A stretch of DNA of 27,308 nucleotides from positions 1-27,308 of the forward strand of contig JADJBS010000018.1 in NCBI GenBank assembly GCA_016703665.1, written 5' to 3'. This DNA comes from Candidatus Defluviibacillus avedoerensis. GTDB lineage: Bacteria; Pseudomonadota; Gammaproteobacteria; Burkholderiales; Burkholderiaceae_C. The notes under the pieces are model-generated. The model worked only from the letters and a program-made list of their open reading frames with translations, ran no database searches and was not told the DNA's origin. Positions 1-7,856 of this stretch are shown piece by piece. The translations under genes and the position numbers were made by a program. Each line of letters begins with the position of its first letter. Position 1 is the stretch's first letter.

Positions 1-214
1 GCAGCCCGATGGCGCGCGACGATGTGCCCCGCACCAGCTGTCCCACCACACCTGTGCCGCCGATGCCGGTCCAGACCTGGTAACCCCAGCTGCGCAATTT
101 TTGGGCAACCAATTCACTGGTGCGGTGTTCCTCAAACGCCATTTCCGGATGTTGATGGATGTCGCGCCGCGGAGCAATGAACTCCTGAACCTTGGTGTCG
201 CTGAGGCATTTCAA
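1..214 (-). CDS. M20-family amidohydrolase (hippurate hydrolase-like), N-terminal part
   Basis: The reverse strand reads LKCLSDTKVQEF followed by the segment RRDIHQHPEMAFEEHRTSEL and then GYQVWTGIGGTGVVG. This is the characteristic beginning of M20 aminoacylase/hippurate hydrolases, metal-dependent amidases that cleave N-acyl amino acids. The metal-binding and catalytic parts lie beyond the left edge, so only about 71 residues are visible. I chose a TTG start at 214-212 because an AGGAG ribosome-binding site sits 7 nt upstream. The gene is divergent from the broken LysR gene, a common arrangement in which the regulator controls its neighbour. The substrate cannot be judged from this fragment. 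Confidence 0.8.
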   Translation of the reverse strand, partial: MKCLSDTKVQEFIAPRRDIHQHPEMAFEEHRTSELVAQKLRSWGYQVWTGIGGTGVVGQLVRGTSSRAIGL

Positions 215-324
215 AATAGGGCTCCTGGTAGGTGAGGGATCAATCGGCGCAATGATAGGAGCAGCATAAACCAAGTCCAATGCATTTTATGATCAATGAT
301 CTAATACTTTGAAGCGCAGTTTTC

Positions 325-1209
325 ATGACACTGGTTCAATTGCGCCACTTCGTGGCCTTGGCGGACGCTGGCTCTTACGTGCGGGCGGCCAAAGCGGTTT
401 TTCTGACGCAGCCGGCCCTGACGCGCAGCATCCTGAGCCTGGAAGATGAGTTGGGTGGCAAGCTGTTTGACCGACTCGGTCGACGCATCGGACTGACACA
501 GTTCGGCACCGAGATATTGCAGCGCGCCAGCCGTTTGGTGGGTGATGCAGATTCACTCAAGCAAGCTGGCAAGTGGATGCACGACGGCCTGGTTGGCAAG
601 TTGCGCATTGGCCTAAGTTCAGCGCCGGGGCCTTGTATTCGACACCCCTCATGCTCTACATGGCGCAGCACCACCCCAAGCTGCATGTGGAGATTTCACG
701 CGGTAACACCGTTGTGCTGGTGGATGCTTTGCGCGAGCAGCGGCTCGACGCGGCGATTGTCGACCTGCGCTCCATGCGCCCGGCGGCTGACCTGCTGGTG
801 ACGCAGTCCTTTGAGCTGGCGGCGGGCTTCCAGGCACGGCAGGCGCACCCACTGGCCCAACTGGGGCGGGCGGTCAGTCTGGCTGAAATCATGACATACC
901 CATTGCCTCGACCCGCTCGAGTGACGAGGTGGCGCGGGTGTTGATTGCACGTTACGGTTCGGTGGCCAATCCGGACAACATGGTCACTCTGCATTGTGAT
1001 GAAACCTTTGAGATCATCGTCGACGTCGCTCGCCGCAGTGACGCCATCGTGCTGACCGTCAACGCGGTGGCCTCGGATCTGGTCCAACTGAATGTCACCC
1101 CGCCTGGAACGCGACGGGTCGCTTTGGGTTGGTCACGCTCAACCAGTACCAGGAAGCGCCCGCCCTGCGCATCCTGCGTGAGCAACTGGCCTTATGGAGT
1201 TCAGCATAG
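325..1209 (+). pseudogene. LysR-family transcriptional regulator, frameshifted
   Basis: The N-terminus (MTLVQLRHFVALADAGSY, then FLTQPALTRSILSLEDELG) is a classical LysR winged helix-turn-helix. The substrate-binding domain continues in other frames: YSTPLMLYMAQHHPKLHVEI from about 643, VLIARYGSVANPDNMVTLHC from about 938, and NQYQEAPALRILREQLALW ending at the TAG at 1207-1209. Joining these requires frame changes near 630, 899, 1100 and 1112. The first two are explained by single missing bases in G and C runs, and the last two are a nearly compensating pair. No in-frame stops appear once the frames are restored, so the damage is recent or is sequencing error. Total length would be about 294 residues, normal for LysR. 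It is divergent from the amidohydrolase gene. Confidence 0.85.
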
Positions 1210-1509
1210 AGTCAGAATTTTTGTGTCTTTAACGGTCACACGGCATTGCAGTCATGGACGCGCTGACTGATTCAGTCGAAGTGAAATGAAAGCCCGCTTT
1301 ACGGAACTCCGCCGTCAAATCCGACAAACATCATTTCCAGAGTTTAATGGCCGGTATCCGGTTGGCATTTCGCTGGTCCGACTGTCGGGATTGGGCACCG
1401 ACATGCCGATGGTCAATGTCAGCTTTCCGGCATGTCCACGGCCGGATCTTGTTGACTATTCGTGCAACAGGTGCACAGTTGTTCTCCCCTCATTCTTTAG
1501 GAGATCATT
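1210..1509. other. Intergenic stretch, no gene recognised
   Basis: About 300 bases lie between the LysR remnant and the integrase start. Open frames cross it (one from 1286) but the translations resemble no family I know and no ribosome-binding site supports them. A small hairpin, GTCGG-N9-CCGAC, occurs around 1385-1403. The ribosome-binding site of the integrase (AGGAG) lies at its right edge. Confidence 0.5.
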
Positions 1510-2061
1510 GTGGACACCGCAACCGCTTCACCTGCCAAAATTCCATGGAACAAGGGAAAAATTGTTGGCCAAAAGTCACCTCTCAAGCTCAAAGACATCT
1601 GGGCCATCAGAATTCGGCTGCAGCTAAACCACAGGACGCGAGAGCTTGCTTTGTTTGATCTGGGGCTCGATAGCAAACTGCGGGCCTGCGATTTGGTGAA
1701 ACTGCGCGTCAATGACATCTGCCATGGTGATCGCGTCTCAACCCGCGCCATCGTCCTGCAACAAAACGTCATTGCCGGTCCAGTTTGAAATTACACAGCC
1801 GACCCGTGAAGCTGTTGAAGCTTGGATCAAAGAGTCGTCGCTGAAGCCAGACGACTACCTGTTTCCGAGCCGTGTTCATGAATCACTACACCTTGGCACG
1901 CGCCAGTACGCCAGGATTTTGGACGGTTGGATCACGGAAATCGGCCTGGACCCGGCCCAATATGGAACCCATTCCATGCGCAGAACCAAGGCGACCTTGA
2001 TTTATCGCCGCACCAAAAACCTTAGGGCAGTTCAGTTGTTACTTGGACACACCAAAATTGA
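1510..2061 (+). pseudogene. Tyrosine integrase, 5' portion (frameshifted and interrupted by the RIT element)
   Basis: A GTG start at 1510 follows AGGAG with 6 nt spacing. The product begins MDTATASPAKIPWNKGKIVG and continues through KLRACDLVKLRVNDI (first catalytic Arg region), then VQFEITQPTREAVEAW, THSMRRTKATLIYRRT (the H-x-x-R box, here written HSMR) and LLLGHTKI. It belongs to a short (about 200-residue) catalytic-domain-only phage integrase family common in proteobacterial accessory DNA. One base is missing in an A run near 1768, which shifts the frame. The gene then stops being colinear at 2061, where the RIT element enters. Its last codons, including the active-site Tyr in the segment TVRYLGI, reappear at 5471-5546. 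Confidence 0.85.
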
Positions 2062-2089
2062 CTATCTCCCGTGCCAGACTATGTCCCGT
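2054..2089. repeat. RIT left terminal inverted repeat
   Basis: The segment starts AAAATTGACTATCTCC and ends ATGTCCCGT. It is the inverted complement of 5417-5452 with a single T/C difference. The first few bases are shared with the host integrase sequence (AAAATTGA), so part of the match may come from the target. Confidence 0.9.
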
Positions 2090-2185
2090 ATCTGCCTGAA
2101 TCCTTGATTTTCCAAAGCGAAGCGATATTCGTACGGGACATTGCCATGCTTCCTGTCGGGCAATTCCGCCCGCAAGGAGATCATC

Positions 2186-3431
2186 TTGGAGCCTTCCTAT
2201 GAGATAGCCGACGCGCGGGTGCGCGCAGTCGGTGGCATGTCGTCCGAACACCTCAGTGCGTTCGTCACGTGGCTGGGCAGCCAGCAATATTCGGCAGGCT
2301 ACGCCTGCATCGTGGCAAGACACGCTTTGGCGTTTAGCCGATGGTGCGAGGCGCGTGGCATTGAAGTTTCAGCGTTAACCGATGTCGAGATTGAGCGGTA
2401 CCAGCGTAGTCGCGCCAGGCGCCGTTCACGACGCCCGGAGACGCGCCGCCAGGAACGCCGAGCGTTGAAACTGTTACTACTCTTCCTGAGGGAGCAAAAA
2501 GTCTGCGCGGCAGCAACCTCATGCATCACGGCCGTTGACCGCCTATGCACCGAATTTGCACAACATCTGCGATGCAACCACGCGCTGGCCGTGGCCACCA
2601 TCGACACCTACACCAGGGTGGCGCGACAGTTCATGGCCTGGCGCTTCGGGCAGGCGGAGGTCTGCTTGTCGGAGCTCCTCCCGGTTGACTCCATCGCGTT
2701 CGTTCAGCATGAATCCAAGCGCATGGCACCCCCAGCCGTGAAGTGCGCTGCCAATGCCTTGAGGTCTTTCTTGCGCTTTGGCGCGTTTCGTGGCGATGTC
2801 TGTGCCGGCCTCTCCGCTGGGGTGCCGTCTGTTGCCACTTGGACGACTACGCCGCCGATTCCCAAGGCGATCGCTGCTGATCACGCTCAGCGCGCCAAGA
2901 CAGTTGCGACCGATTGACTGTGGTTGGCCAGCGTGATCGTGCCGTCCTGCTACTTCTGGCGCGGCTGGGATTACGCGCCTGCGAGATCATCAGGCTGACT
3001 CTTGATGACATCGATTGGGACCAGTCGCAACTGCGTGTTCGCGGCAAGGGTGGGCGGCAAAGCCTACTGCCGCTGCCTGCCGATGTAGGTAGTGCCATCG
3101 CTGAGTATCTGCAGCAAGGCCGCCCGGTATGCGAAGATCGTCATGTGTTCCTTCGCTCCCTGGCGCCGATCCGCGCTTTGCTAGACGGCTCCGATGGCGT
3201 TGGTTCCATCGTGAACTCCGCGCTCGCGCGTGCCAAAGCCGATGCGCCACATCGTGGCTCGCATCAGTTTCGGCATGCCTTGGCCGCTCATATGCTACGC
3301 CAAGGCGCATCGCTGCCCGAGATCGGCCAGGTGCTGCGTCACCGCAGCCCGCAGACCACCAGCATCTACGCCAAAGTGGACCTGAAGCCCTTCGAACCTT
3401 GGCCATTGCCTGGCCGGGAGGTGCTCGATGA
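2186..3431 (+). pseudogene. ritA: RIT recombinase A (tyrosine recombinase), frameshifted
   Basis: I place the start at TTG 2186 because a strong AAGGAG site lies 7 nt upstream. The N-terminal core-binding part runs in one frame to a TGA at 2915-2917. The catalytic part continues in the next frame from about 2898 (SCDRLTVVGQRDRAVLLLLA) with LGLRACEIIRL (Arg I), HQFRHALAAHML (H-x-x-R) and RHRSPQTTSIYAKVD (second His and nucleophilic Tyr). A second one-base loss near 3383 moves the last codons (EALRTLAIAWPGGAR) to a third frame, ending at TGA 3429-3431. The restored product is about 415 residues, right for a RIT A protein. The TTGA stop/start overlap at 2914-2917 could allow the catalytic half to be translated alone, but a frameshift is the simpler reading. 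Confidence 0.82.
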
Positions 3432-4498
3432 ACAGTTTGCGTCAAGCCCTGCAAGAGTATGTCGACCTGCGCCGTGGGTTGGGATACAAGATGCACGATG
3501 AAGGACGGCTGCTTCCGCGGTTCGTCAGCTTCATGGAGGAACACCGCGTCGAACACATCAGCACCAGATTGGCGCTTGAATGGGCGCAAAGCGCCTCGGT
3601 ACAACCTGCCGAGTGGGCCCGAAGTCTTTGCTTCGTGCGCGGCTTCGCCCGCCATCGCAGCGCCACCGACAGTCTCACGGAAATACCGCCGCTGGGCCTG
3701 CTCCCATACCGATCCAAGCGTGCCAAGCCGCACCTGTACACCGACGATGAAATCAGACGACTATTGGACGCGGCGTTGGAACTTCCAGTGGCCTGGCCGT
3801 CCACATCGCTACGCCCGTGGGTGTTTTATGGACTGATCGGCCTGCTCAGTGTGACCGGCATGCGCCTGTCTGAAGCACTGAACCTCAAACTCGCCGACGT
3901 GGATCTCGAGCACGCGGTCTTGACGATCCGTGGCGCCAAGTTCGGCCAGTGGCGGTTGGTACCGATCCATCCATCCACCTGCGCGGTTCTGGCCGACTAC
4001 ATTGAGCGGCGCGGGAAGTTCTTTAGCCACCCGGCCCCGACCTATTTGTTCGTCTCGCGCAGCGGCACTCGCCTGGACGTTGGTCGTGTACATCGAGCGT
4101 TCTACACGCTGTCGCACAGCACGGGTTTGCGCGCAGTTGGCGCAAGCAAGGGGCCGCGATTGCATGACTTCAGGCATCAATTCGCGGTTCAGACCCTGAC
4201 TCGGTGGTACCAGTCGGGCAAGGATCCTGGGCGGGAGATGCCCCTGCTCTCAAACTATCTCGGGCACGTCTGCATTGCAGGCACCTATTGGTATCTAAGT
4301 GCCAACCCTGAACTGATGGCCCAGGCGATGGCCCGACTGGAGCGGCGCTGGGAGTGTCATCATGAGTGGCCAGCCCAACTTCGGTGTTCTCCTGGAGCGG
4401 TTCTTTACCCAGCGCCTGATGCAGCAGCGCCAGGCCAGCGCACACACGATCGCTTCGTACCGCGACACCTTCAAGATGCTGCTGCAATTCGTGCATAA
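3428..4498 (+). CDS. ritB: RIT recombinase B (tyrosine recombinase)
   Basis: The gene starts at ATG 3428 inside an ATGA overlap with the preceding gene. The tyrosine-recombinase catalytic set is visible: VTGMRLSEALNL (Arg I), HDFRHQFAVQTL (H-x-x-R) and YLGHVCIAGTYWYLS (His and Tyr). The N-terminal half is a SAM-like core-binding domain. The open frame runs 356 residues to 4498, but the last 45 residues after RLERRWE do not look like the family and overlap the next gene. One missing G near 4353 would restore an ending of VSS with TGA at 4363-4365, giving the usual ATGA overlap with gene C. Apart from this tail the catalytic protein looks intact. Confidence 0.85.
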   Translation: MNSLRQALQEYVDLRRGLGYKMHDEGRLLPRFVSFMEEHRVEHISTRLALEWAQSASVQPAEWARSLCFVRGFARHRSATDSLTEIPPLGLLPYRSKRAKPHLYTDDEIRRLLDAALELPVAWPSTSLRPWVFYGLIGLLSVTGMRLSEALNLKLADVDLEHAVLTIRGAKFGQWRLVPIHPSTCAVLADYIERRGKFFSHPAPTYLFVSRSGTRLDVGRVHRAFYTLSHSTGLRAVGASKGPRLHDFRHQFAVQTLTRWYQSGKDPGREMPLLSNYLGHVCIAGTYWYLSANPELMAQAMARLERRWECHHEWPAQLRCSPGAVLYPAPDAAAPGQRTHDRFVPRHLQDAAAIRA

Positions 4499-5361
4499 GC
4501 ACCTGGGCAAAAGCGCCCTCGGCTTTGGCACTGGACGATATTGACGCACCGCTTGTGATGGCCTTCCTCGACGACGCAGAGCGAACACGCGGCATCACCG
4601 CGCGAACACGCAACTTGCGGCTGACGGCCGTGCACTCATTCTTCCGCTATGTGGCATTCGAAGCCCCGACGCACTCGGCTCAGATTCAGAGGGTACTGGC
4701 CATTCCAGCCAAACGGTTTACGCGCGCGTTGGTGCCATTTCTCAGCCGGCAGGAGGTCGATGCGCTGTTGGCTGCGCCGGATCAGCAGACCTGGTCGGGT
4801 CGTCGTGATCACGCGCTGATTCTGCTGGCTGTGCAGACCGGTTTGAGGTTGTCGGAGCTGACAAGCTTGCGGCTGGACGATTTGCACGTCGGCGTCGGTG
4901 CCCATGTTCGTGTCATCGGTAAGGGACGCAAGGAGCGGTGCACACCATTGAGCAAAAATACAAACGCCGTACTTGCCGCCTGGGTGCGAGAACCGACGCT
5001 GGTCAAGAATCAGCCGCTGTTCCCCAATGCCCGCGGCACCAAGCTAAGCTCTCACGGCGTCCACTACCTGCTTAATAAGCATGTCATGACGGCCACTGTG
5101 AAGTGCCCGTCACTAAAAAGCAAACGTGTGAGCCCACATGTGCTTCGCCACACGACGGCAATGGACTTGCTTCAAGAAGGGGTTGATCAATCGACGATCG
5201 CGCTATGGCTTGGACATGAGTCGGTCGAAACAACGCAAATTTATCTGGATGCCAACCTGGCGATAAAACAGGCGGTTCTGGACAAAACGACGCCACCAGA
5301 GGGAACGCCTGGTCGGTATCGACCAGATGACCGATTGCTGGCTTTCCTCAAAGGGCTGTAG
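4362..5361 (+). pseudogene. ritC: RIT recombinase C (tyrosine recombinase), frameshifted
   Basis: ATG 4362 opens a frame (MSGQPNFGVLLERFFTQRL, then ASAHTIASYRDTFKMLL) typical of the core-binding domain. It stops at 4544 because an A4 run at 4509-4512 has one base too many. The next frame carries APSALALDDIDAPLVMAFLD and the full catalytic domain: TGLRLSELTSL (Arg I), GKGRKERCTPL (beta-hairpin Lys), HVLRHTTAMDLL (H-x-x-R) and LGHESVETTQIYLDA (His and Tyr). It ends at TAG 5359-5361. The restored length is about 332 residues. The downstream part (TTG 4525 onward) could be expressed alone, but would lack most of the DNA-clamping N-terminal domain. Confidence 0.84.
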
Positions 5362-5416
5362 CGCCGAAACCTATGTCCCGCAAATTGTTTGCCCGGCCAC
5401 TGGGGTCAAGCATGCA

Positions 5417-5452
5417 ACGGGACATAGTCCGGCACGGGAGATAGTCAATTTT
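5417..5452. repeat. RIT right terminal inverted repeat
   Basis: The segment starts ACGGGACATAGTCC and ends AGTCAATTTT, the inverted partner of 2054-2089. It is followed by a second palindrome: CAATTTTATG at 5446-5455 and CATAGAATTG at 5466-5475 are inverted copies with one mismatch around a 10-bp spacer. That palindrome spans the junction with the resumed integrase gene. Confidence 0.88.
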
Positions 5453-5470
5453 ATGTCCTCAAGTCCATAG

Positions 5471-5546
5471 AATTGAGAGCACCGTGAGGTATCTGGGAAT
5501 TGAGGTCGAAGACGCACTTGAAATGGCCGAGCAGACCGATATTTAA
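5471..5546 (+). pseudogene. Tyrosine integrase, 3' portion downstream of the RIT insertion
   Basis: The sequence encodes ESTVRYLGIEVEDALEMAEQ followed by a short end and TAA at 5544-5546. It contains the nucleophilic Tyr (TVRYLG) missing from the 5' portion. Fusing it to LLLGHTKI at 2061 gives the continuous ending expected for this integrase family, LLLGHTKIESTVRYLGIEV, showing that the two pieces were one gene. Confidence 0.88.
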
Positions 5547-5549
5547 CGG

Positions 5550-5600
5550 AAAACTTTGACGTGTGATGTCACGGAAGTTTTGACCGCCGGACAGCGGTCA
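5550..5600 (+). terminator. Two consecutive hairpins after the integrase gene, possible terminator
   Basis: Four bases after the integrase stop, AAAACTT and AAGTTTT (5550-5556 and 5575-5581) form a stem that also encloses CGTG/CACG. The stem ends in a short T run, like a weak bidirectional rho-independent terminator. A second perfect stem, TGACCGC and GCGGTCA, follows at 5581-5600. Strength cannot be judged by eye. Confidence 0.45.
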
Positions 5601-5652
5601 TTGGCGACCGACGGCAACTTGCCCAGACTAGTCTTAGCGGTCGACTTCCTGC

Positions 5653-5808
5653 GTAGAGTAGAGATGTGGCGCGGTAGGTCCAGTGATAAAACATTTCTGT
5701 TTGCCGCATCGTAGCTACGATGCGGTGCCTTCGGTTGCCCATCACAAAAGTCCCCGTTTCCACATCCCCCTCATCAAACCGGACGTGCAGATTTCCCGCA
5801 TCCGGCTT
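5653..5808 (-). ncRNA. Group II intron domains V and VI
   Basis: Domain V (5808-5776) is a 33-nt hairpin with an AGC triad near its 5' end and a GAAA-type loop. Domain VI is a long stem whose two arms (5775-5760 and 5669-5653) are separated by 90 nt instead of a short loop. The 90-nt insert (5670-5759) contains a perfect 22-bp palindrome at 5704-5725, with half-site CCGCATCGTAG. The bulged branch-point A candidate lies at about 5660. Confidence 0.72.
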
Positions 5809-5820
5809 TCGTACAAGAAC

Positions 5821-7169
5821 TCACGCCTTCGCCCATGCCTGCTCACGCCCCCTCGCGCTCAGACGTACGAGACCGAAGTACCCGTACAGGTGCGAGAGTG
5901 GATAGCTCCCGCCCTTCTTTCTTCTGACTTTGTGTTTGAAGCGTAACCACCAGCGCAACCGCGGTGCGGTGTAGTTGTCCAGCGTCCGGTACGCATCACT
6001 GTCCGAACCCACTTTGAAGTAGTTCGCCCAGCCGCGCAGTGAACGGTTCAACTTGCCCACCACTTCCGTGGTCTCCTGCCAACTCGTCTGTCTTTCTGTC
6101 ATCGCATGGACTTTCTCCACCATGCGCTTGATACTCTTCTTGGACGGACGCATTCCTATGTAGGCTTTGCCCGTCTTGGGCGAGTACAGCCGACCAAACG
6201 TGTATCCCAAGAAATCAAAGGTCTCTTGCGGTACCTTGCAGATTCGTGTCTTCTCCTCGCTGACCGTTAGCTTTAGCCGACCCATGATTTCGCGCATTTG
6301 CTGCAAGGCTTGTTCAGCTTTACCGCGTCTGCAGAGAATCACAAGATCATCAGCGTAAGTCACGATCCGACTGCCAAGGCTCTTTCCAGCCCGAACTTCT
6401 TCCATGCCAGCACAAACCGGCGCATGTAAACATTTGCCAGCAGCGGTGAAATGGGAGAGCCCTGCGGGATACCCCGCCCCTTGTCTTTGGCCCCGGTCGT
6501 TCGCGTCTTGTGTCCCCGGTCGTCCTTTTCTTCTACGACACACTCCATCCACATCTTGATCAAATGCAGTACACGTTTATCCACAATGCGCCGCGCTAGC
6601 GACAGCATCATTTCAGCGTGTGGAATGCTCCCGAAGTAGTCCGATAAGTCCGCATCCACGACTTCCCGATGGCCGTGATAAAGCACGTCCTGAACGTCAC
6701 GCACCGCCTGCTGAGCATTGCGCCCAGCTCGATATGCATATTGCTCGTCAGGAAGGTCCGCCTCAAAGATGGGCTCCAGCACCAGCATCGCTGCCGTCAT
6801 GCAAACCCTGTCTCGCAAGGTCGAGATGCCCAATGGCCTGAGTTTTCCATTGGCCTTCGGAATAAACACTCTTCTGATTGGCTCCGGTTGGTATTTCTCT
6901 GTCTTGAGTGCAAGCGCCAGTTCGCCAAGCCACCTCAGCACGCCGTATTTCTCGACCTCCTCAAAGTCCTGTCCATCCACGCCCGGCGCGCCCTTGTTGG
7001 AGCGACACTGGTTCCAGGCATGAAACAAAATGTCTGATCGGTAGATCTTGTCGTACAGCGCATAGAAGCGATACCCAGCTTCTGACTTCGCTTTCGCGTG
7101 TAACGCCGTCTGCAGTTTCTGAACGGTTATCGGAGTTGATAGGTTGCCCAATCTCCTGTCCCTTTCCAC
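5821..7169 (-). pseudogene. ltrA: Group II intron reverse transcriptase/maturase, frameshifted
   Basis: The protein primes, splices and mobilises the intron RNA. Visible blocks are SNKGAPGVDGQDFEEVEKYG (RT1), RRVFIPKANGKLRPLGI (RT2), YAYRAGRNAQQAV and VVDADLSDYFGSIPH (RT3), GIPQGSPISPLLANVYMRRF (RT4), TYADDLVILCRRG (RT5, catalytic YADD) and FDFLGYTFGR (RT7). These are followed by the maturase X segment LNRSLRGWANYFKV and a short basic tail. No HNH endonuclease domain follows, so retrohoming would be endonuclease-independent. The frame changes near 6383, between KKFGLER and LGSRIVTYADD, because one base is missing. The start is set at GTG 7169 and could be further upstream. Restored length is about 448 residues. 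Confidence 0.85.
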
Positions 7170-7695
7170 GTGTTGCGTCCGTCTTGAACCAAGGCCCCTT
7201 CCCTCCCCCGGAGTTACCCAGCTTCATCGGTACTACGGGCCTATCCGTCACCCCAGGATGCCCGGCCTGTCCGTCACCGGCGTCCGGTTGGTCGTCCCCG
7301 ACCACACCTTGGGGCTTCCCGTGTTGCGCGCACTTTCCTTGTGTACATGCTGCCGCCACTACCCCGGCGCAGCGACTGTGTTCGTATTTGCTCAGTTCCC
7401 ACAGCCATCTCAGTCTTCCCCGATACGCTTTTCGGGTCGATCTGCGCATCGACCTTTTCGAGGCTTGCTCGGCGTTCACTCGCGTTGCGGCCTGCACACT
7501 CGCGCCGTCACCAATTCGTGACGCTCTTTACCCGAAGGCTTCAGCCATATCGTTACCTCCATGACCGCTCCGGTTGCTACTGGCTGGAGCCTTGGCCAGG
7601 TGGGACTTACACCCACAGGAAAGCGCCGCCTTTTCACGGCGCACAGCGGTTGCAGTCACCGAACTTACACCGCTTGCAACAGATGAATTGATTTT

Positions 7696-7845
7696 CCTGT
7701 CAGTGCGCCTGTCAATGCATTCTGACTCAGCTGTCGATTCGCCTGTCATCGGCTGCTTGAAATTGATTCACCTGTCAGCGCACCTGTCGTACATGGTTGT
7801 GTCGCCTGTCGAGCCACCTGTCACGCCAGGACTTGCGAGCTGTCG
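7696..7845 (+). repeat. Array of nine CCTGTCR-type heptamers, candidate centromere/oriT or operator
   Basis: CCTGTCA, CCTGTCG or GCTGTCG occur in the same orientation at 7696, 7708, 7730, 7742, 7771, 7783, 7805, 7817 and 7839. They form pairs whose starts are 12 bp apart (5-bp spacer). Successive pairs begin 34, 41 and 34 bp apart, and the ninth single copy keeps the 34-bp step. The array ends directly before the start of a probable DNA-binding gene. Direct-repeat arrays in this position are known binding sites of StbA (R388) and similar proteins. This is an inference by layout, since the heptamer itself is not one I recognise. Confidence 0.75.
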
Positions 7846-7849
7846 GTAT
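7832..7849 (+). promoter_or_regulatory. CTTGC-N7-CGGTAT element, copy 1 (stbA-like gene)
   Basis: CTTGC and CGGTAT are separated by GAGCTGT, giving an 18-bp element identical in its fixed positions to four others upstream of trb genes. It overlaps the last heptamer of the array, and ATG 7857 begins 7 nt after it. The binding protein is unknown. Confidence 0.7.
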
Positions 7850-7856
7850 GGGGATC

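Larger units (their letters stand above)
2054..5470 (+). mobile_element. RIT (recombinase-in-trio) element inserted in an integrase gene
   Basis: Three consecutive tyrosine-recombinase genes in the same orientation, joined by ATGA overlaps, form a RIT element. The terminal inverted repeats lie at 2054-2089 and 5417-5452 and match with one mismatch in 36 bp. Each end also carries an inner inverted pair of ATGTCCCG: 2081-2090 with 2132-2141, and 5371-5380 with 5418-5427. The flanking integrase gene is restored by removing 2062-5470. AATTGA is then present once on each side (2056-2061 and 5471-5476), which suggests a 6-bp target duplication. The exact right boundary is uncertain because about 18 bp separate the inverted repeat from the resumed gene. 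All three recombinase genes contain single-base frameshifts, so the copy may be inactive. Confidence 0.88.
5653..7644 (-). mobile_element. Group II intron with reverse-transcriptase ORF
   Basis: On the reverse strand the element begins with the 5' consensus GTGCGCC (7644-7638), followed shortly by GTGGGTGTAAGTCCCACC, a typical domain I stem. It encodes a reverse transcriptase/maturase. Next comes a clear domain V (5808-5776) beginning AGCCGGATGCGGGAAA and closing CGTCCGGTTT. Domain VI pairs GAGGGGGATGTGG (near 5772-5760) with CCACATCTCTACTC (5669-5656), leaving a bulged A about 7 nt before a TCTAC 3' end at 5653. The length is 1992 nt, normal for such introns. The ends are inferred from consensus and pairing. 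The intron separates the DNA after the integrase gene from the heptamer array. Confidence 0.82.

Noticed and set aside
1286..1658. Two overlapping open frames between the LysR remnant and the integrase
   Set aside because: No ribosome-binding site, no recognisable protein pattern, and both run across the supported integrase start at 1510.
2898..3501. Catalytic half of RIT gene A as an independent gene from TTG 2914, or programmed frameshifting
   Set aside because: No slippery sequence or ribosome-binding site is visible, and the same kind of one-base lesion occurs in every neighbouring gene; kept as an alternative only.
5704..5725. Perfect 22-bp palindrome as a stand-alone transcription terminator
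   Set aside because: No T run follows on either strand, and it lies inside the inferred domain VI of the intron.
6669..7691. Several plus-strand open frames of 100-218 codons across the intron
   Set aside because: They are antisense to the reverse transcriptase or to structured intron RNA and have no supported starts.
7696..7845. Heptamer array as a CRISPR
   Set aside because: Repeats are 7 bp with 5-22 bp gaps; CRISPR repeats and spacers are both over 20 bp, and no cas genes are present.
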